Shown here: positions 5,193 through 6,878 of the stretch, one piece after another
Layout of the letters: each line of letters begins with the position of its first letter
How positions within the stretch are numbered: the stretch's first letter is position 1
NCBI GenBank assembly: GCA_937923365.1
Contig: CALAIJ010000221.1
Location: 1 to 6,878 of the forward strand
Origin: an uncultured Sulfitobacter sp.
Lineage (GTDB): Bacteria > Pseudomonadota > Alphaproteobacteria > Rhodobacterales > Rhodobacteraceae
DNA length: 6,878 nt
Direction of reading: 5' to 3'
Translations under genes and position numbers: made by a program
The notes under the pieces: model-generated
Database searches by the model: none
What the model was told of the DNA's origin: nothing
The model's input: the letters and a program-made list of their open reading frames with translations, nothing else

Positions 5193-5462
5193 ATGGCAGG
5201 CGGATGGGCAAAAGACGGCGCTGTGTCAGAGCAGATCGAAGCCTCCATCAGTGATGAGCTGGCGCGCATGAAAGCGCGCCGCGCTCCGGTAGGCGAAAGC
5301 CTGACCCATTGTGCGGAATGCGAAGAACCCATCCCAGAGGCGCGGCGCAGCGCATTGCCGGGGGTGAAGCTCTGCATTGACTGCGTGTCGGAACGCGACG
5401 CGGCGTTCAAACATCGCGGGGGGATCAACCGCCGCGGATCAAAAGACAGTCAGCTCAAATAG
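5193..5462 (+). CDS. ybiI: YbiI-like DksA/TraR family C4 zinc-finger protein
   Basis: The 89-residue protein aligns by eye with E. coli YbiI (about 88 residues) along its length. It opens MAGGWAKDGAVSEQI. A C-x2-C pair (Cys40, Cys43) in HCAECEEPIPEARR is followed by a second pair (Cys61, Cys64) in LCIDCVSERD, together forming the DksA/TraR C4 zinc finger. It ends in the family-typical NRRGSKDSQL tail. DksA relatives bind the secondary channel of RNA polymerase and work with ppGpp. This protein lacks the long DksA coiled coil, so equivalent activity is not established; the role of YbiI itself is poorly known. The ATG at 5193 has GGAGGA six bases upstream. The rpoH terminator leaves no room for a separate promoter between T tract and start, so transcription comes from readthrough or from within rpoH's 3' end. 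Its TAG stop abuts the opposing gene's stop. Confidence 0.92.
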   Translation: MAGGWAKDGAVSEQIEASISDELARMKARRAPVGESLTHCAECEEPIPEARRSALPGVKLCIDCVSERDAAFKHRGGINRRGSKDSQLK

Positions 5463-5918
5463 TCAGTGCCGCGCACAGATGCCGCGAATTGTGCCCCCGA
5501 CGATCTCAAAACGGTCAGGCGCGGTGAACTTGATCCGCGTCTTGCTGGTCCCCGTTGGCCCGAACAATTGCTTAGGCAGATCGCGTGACATGCGTCGGCC
5601 GATCGCCGTTTGCGAGATGTCCTTCCCGTTCTGAAGCAGTTTGGTTAACTTGGCTGTGCGAATATTCTCGACAATGACATTGGGTTTCAACGACCACGAT
5701 CCGCGCAAGCTAAGCGAGGCATCCATGCGTCCGCGGGTGTCGCCAATCGCAAGATTTGCGCGATGGAAGAACAGCCCGTTCGCACGATATTCCTGCAAGG
5801 TCCGGATCGCCACACCGGGGCCATCGCGGCCTTGGCAATCCCATTTCCCGACAAGCGATTGTGCAGCCGCACTCGAAGCGCAGAGCGTGGCAAGGCAAAG
5901 GGCAAAAACACGAAGCAT
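5463..5918 (-). CDS. exported protein of unknown function
   Basis: The 151-residue product has a clear Sec signal peptide: Arg3, a hydrophobic core VFALCLATLCASS, and a probable cleavage site after Ala19 (SSAAA before QS). The mature part begins SLVGKWDCQG. It alternates short strand-like segments with polar turns (TLQEYRANGLFFHRANLAI, ASLSLRGSWSLKPNVIVENI, TRIKFTAPDRFEIVGGTIRGIC), giving a beta-barrel or lipocalin-like look. Only Cys28 and Cys148 remain after signal cleavage, so an N-to-C-terminal disulfide is plausible. No lipobox is present. I do not recognise the family; periplasmic location is the secure part. The ATG at 5918 has AAGGA eight bases upstream, which overlaps the TAA of a possible 37-residue ORF. 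Its stop is immediately adjacent to the stop of the opposing ybiI-like gene. Confidence 0.82.
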   Translation of the reverse strand: MLRVFALCLATLCASSAAAQSLVGKWDCQGRDGPGVAIRTLQEYRANGLFFHRANLAIGDTRGRMDASLSLRGSWSLKPNVIVENIRTAKLTKLLQNGKDISQTAIGRRMSRDLPKQLFGPTGTSKTRIKFTAPDRFEIVGGTIRGICARH

Positions 5919-5929
5919 GGCGCAAATCC

Positions 5930-6043
5930 TTATGGGCTGTAGATGCGTTCAATAGACCTGATCGTGGCGGCCGTGACCAGCGCCTTGACTTGCCACAGCG
6001 CGCGCAAGAAGCTGTAGGCGCCCAGTGCAACAAAGGAATGCAT
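5930..6043 (-). CDS. possible 37-residue small protein or leader peptide
   Basis: Reading leftward from ATG 6043 there is a 37-codon frame, MHSFVALGAYSFLRALWQVK then ALVTAATIRSIERIYSP, ending with TAA at 5930-5932. Roughly three quarters of its third codon positions are G or C, as in the real genes nearby. The first half is hydrophobic enough for membrane association. Its stop lies 11 bases before the exported-protein start, and TAAGGA merges the stop with that gene's Shine-Dalgarno sequence, the layout of an operon partner or leader peptide. Against it, there is only a G-rich run (GGGGGCG) as possible ribosome binding site, and its start lies one base from the opposing CDGSH start. I know no family for it. 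Confidence 0.35.
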   Translation of the reverse strand: MHSFVALGAYSFLRALWQVKALVTAATIRSIERIYSP

Positions 6044-6044
6044 A

Positions 6045-6287
6045 ATGTCAGACGCCCCCAAAATCGCCCAAAAGGCACCGTATCCGGTCGAGGTCGAGGA
6101 GGGGAAATCCTATTTCTGGTGCAGTTGTGGGCAATCTGCCAATCAACCGTTCTGCGATGGGAGCCACAAGGGCAGCGAGTTTGCCCCCGTCAAATGGGAA
6201 GCACCTGCCAGCAAAAAGGTGTTCTTTTGTGGCTGCAAACATGCCGGCAACGCGCCGCTTTGTGACGGATCACACGCCAAGCTGTAA
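6045..6287 (+). CDS. double CDGSH iron-sulfur domain protein
   Basis: The 80-residue product holds two CDGSH-type [2Fe-2S] cluster sites in tandem. Site 1 has Cys26, Cys28, Cys37 and His41 (WCSCGQSANQPFCDGSHKG). Site 2 has Cys62, Cys64, Cys73 and His77 (FCGCKHAGNAPLCDGSH). Each has the three-Cys, one-His ligand set of the mitoNEET/CISD superfamily. The tandem single-chain form resembles human CISD3 and known bacterial homologues of that type. No signal peptide or membrane anchor is present, so it should be a soluble cytosolic protein. Electron or cluster transfer is the family role; partners are unknown. ATG 6045 has AAAGGA (6032-6037) seven bases upstream. Its stop lies 4 bp from the stop of the opposing DUF2783 gene. 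Confidence 0.95.
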   Translation: MSDAPKIAQKAPYPVEVEEGKSYFWCSCGQSANQPFCDGSHKGSEFAPVKWEAPASKKVFFCGCKHAGNAPLCDGSHAKL

Positions 6288-6291
6288 GCGC

Positions 6292-6489
6292 TTAGGACCC
6301 GTCGCGGCGCATGCCTTTCATGTTCGTCTGTGCAGCCTTGATCAGGGCCACAGCACGTGCGGGATCATTCAGTTCTTCGGCCAGCAACAGGCAGGTTTTG
6401 GCCAGAAACATCGTTGATTTTTCAGGGCCTTGCGCGTCAATACCAAGAGCAAGCTGCGTATAGACATCCTCGAGGGTTGGGGTGCTCAT
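6292..6489 (-). CDS. DUF2783 domain protein
   Basis: The 65-residue product (MSTPTLEDVYTQLALGIDAQ, then GPEKSTMFLAKTCLLLAEEL, then a helix ending in MRRDGS) matches what I recall of DUF2783. This is a small, mostly helical protein commonly encoded right after an FAD-dependent aromatic-type monooxygenase in alphaproteobacteria. The ATG at 6489 overlaps the TGA of that oxygenase gene as ATGA, indicating translational coupling. GGGAGGA also lies about eight bases upstream, inside the oxygenase's last codons. Coupling and co-occurrence suggest it serves the monooxygenase, for instance as a subunit or stability factor, but no biochemical role is established to my knowledge. A frame extended to 6561 is rejected because of the strong ribosome binding site at 6489. 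Confidence 0.88.
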   Translation of the reverse strand: MSTPTLEDVYTQLALGIDAQGPEKSTMFLAKTCLLLAEELNDPARAVALIKAAQTNMKGMRRDGS

Positions 6490-6878
6490 GTGGGGGTCCT
6501 CCCGCCTGATAGCTGGACTTTGAGTTCTGCGGCGATGTCCGCGCCAGATGCCTTGTGCCACCGCGCAGCGATAAACAGATCGGGGCGTATCAGGTAGGCG
6601 CTGCCGTCTTTCGCGCCATAGACCTTTGCCGCATTCCCAGCGGCGGGTTGCCGCAGGATTTGAACCGGGAACCCTTCCAGAACCTGCAAGCCCGTTGCAT
6701 CGCCGAACACGACAAGCGTGTAGTCCGGGCCCATATGATCGAGGACAAATCCATTTTCCACCTGCGCGTTCGGGGCGGCAGCCCCCATCGCAGGGGCATC
6801 CGGCCAGTCATCCGTGTCAGGGCGGGTCAGGGGGCTGTCGGTATAGTCATAGGGCGTCATGTTGCGCGGGTTGGCGAA
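6486..6878 (-). CDS. FAD-dependent monooxygenase, C-terminal fragment (5' end outside window)
   Basis: The frame is open from the right edge (first codon at 6878) to TGA at 6486-6488, giving the last 130 residues. The fragment reads FANPRN, then a Pro/Asp-rich linker, then the segment around GAAAPNAQVENGFVLDHMGP and DYTLVVFGD, and near the end SAYLIRPDLFIAARW. This is the thioredoxin-like C-terminal domain found after the FAD and substrate domains in MhpA/PheA-type flavoprotein hydroxylases (for example 3-(3-hydroxyphenyl)propionate hydroxylase). The catalytic FAD-binding part (GxGxxG, DG, GD motifs) lies outside the window, so substrate cannot be inferred. No Cys pair is present, so the domain is structural rather than redox active. 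The final TGA overlaps the DUF2783 start. Confidence 0.85.
   Translation of the reverse strand, partial: FANPRNMTPYDYTDSPLTRPDTDDWPDAPAMGAAAPNAQVENGFVLDHMGPDYTLVVFGDATGLQVLEGFPVQILRQPAAGNAAKVYGAKDGSAYLIRPDLFIAARWHKASGADIAAELKVQLSGGRTPT

Noticed and set aside
5176..5193. ATG at 5176 directly after the terminator T tract
   Set aside because: It is out of frame with the zinc-finger gene, has no ribosome binding site and opens only a short Ser/Gln-rich frame.
4189..5211. 340-codon open frame antisense to rpoH
   Set aside because: The complementary strand encodes an unmistakable RpoH with promoter, ribosome binding site and terminator; the antisense product is His/Gln/Leu/Arg-rich with no family character.
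5710..6078. 122-codon minus frame overlapping the exported-protein gene
   Set aside because: The other minus frame encodes a clear signal peptide and has a proper ribosome binding site; this one is Arg/Ser/Cys-rich shadow sequence.

Overview
The window looks like a chromosomal segment of a Roseobacter-lineage alphaproteobacterium (Rhodobacterales). The grounds are protein families largely confined to that group (DUF6324-, DUF6476- and DUF2783-type small proteins), an alphaproteobacterial LexA box (GTTC-N7-GTTC) in front of an mmcB-type gene, and a tRNA-His with the reduced alphaproteobacterial identity set (no G at -1, U72, A73). Coding is dense, with a strong G/C preference at third codon positions. 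There is no phage, transposon, CRISPR or plasmid signature. All family assignments come from reading the translations and recalling families; no search was run.

Layout from left to right. (1) 1-1085, minus: the N-terminal 361 residues of an unrecognised protein with three membrane segments and a coiled-coil-rich domain, truncated by the window edge. (2) 1086-1193: a divergent intergenic region holding the SOS box. (3) 1194-1664, plus: mmcB-like DNA repair gene. (4) 1676-1864, minus: DUF6324-like small protein. (5) 1944-2426, plus: stand-alone GNAT acetyltransferase. (6) 2481-2557: tRNA-His(GTG) with its own likely promoter. (7) 2558-2741: a noncoding gap with a 9-bp inverted repeat. (8) 2742-3041, minus: DUF6476 membrane protein, divergent from (9) 3040-4071, plus: RluD-type pseudouridine synthase, with the two start codons sharing a CATG. 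(10) 4222-5118, plus: rpoH, preceded by a heat-shock-type promoter and followed by a textbook intrinsic terminator. (11) 5193-5462, plus: YbiI-like DksA/TraR zinc-finger protein. (12) 5463-5918, minus: an exported protein of unknown function, possibly behind a 37-residue small ORF (5930-6043). (13) 6045-6287, plus: double-CDGSH iron-sulfur protein. (14) 6292-6489 and 6486-6878, minus: a DUF2783 gene translationally coupled to the C-terminus of an FAD-dependent monooxygenase.

Functionally this is a housekeeping and stress neighbourhood: SOS-linked repair (mmcB), heat shock (rpoH), ribosome maturation (rluD), translation (tRNA-His) and a possible stringent-response-like factor (ybiI-like). Three convergent pairs end 0 to 11 bp apart, and two pairs (one of them tentative) have nearly coincident divergent starts, so regulatory signals must often lie inside neighbouring genes.

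I see no clear novel multi-gene system. The points best worth a second look are the SOS box and possible leaderless start of mmcB, the predicted RpoH autoregulatory promoter, the noncanonical tRNA-His, the terminator pressed against the ybiI-like gene, the 37-residue small ORF, and the uncharacterised membrane/coiled-coil protein at the left edge.
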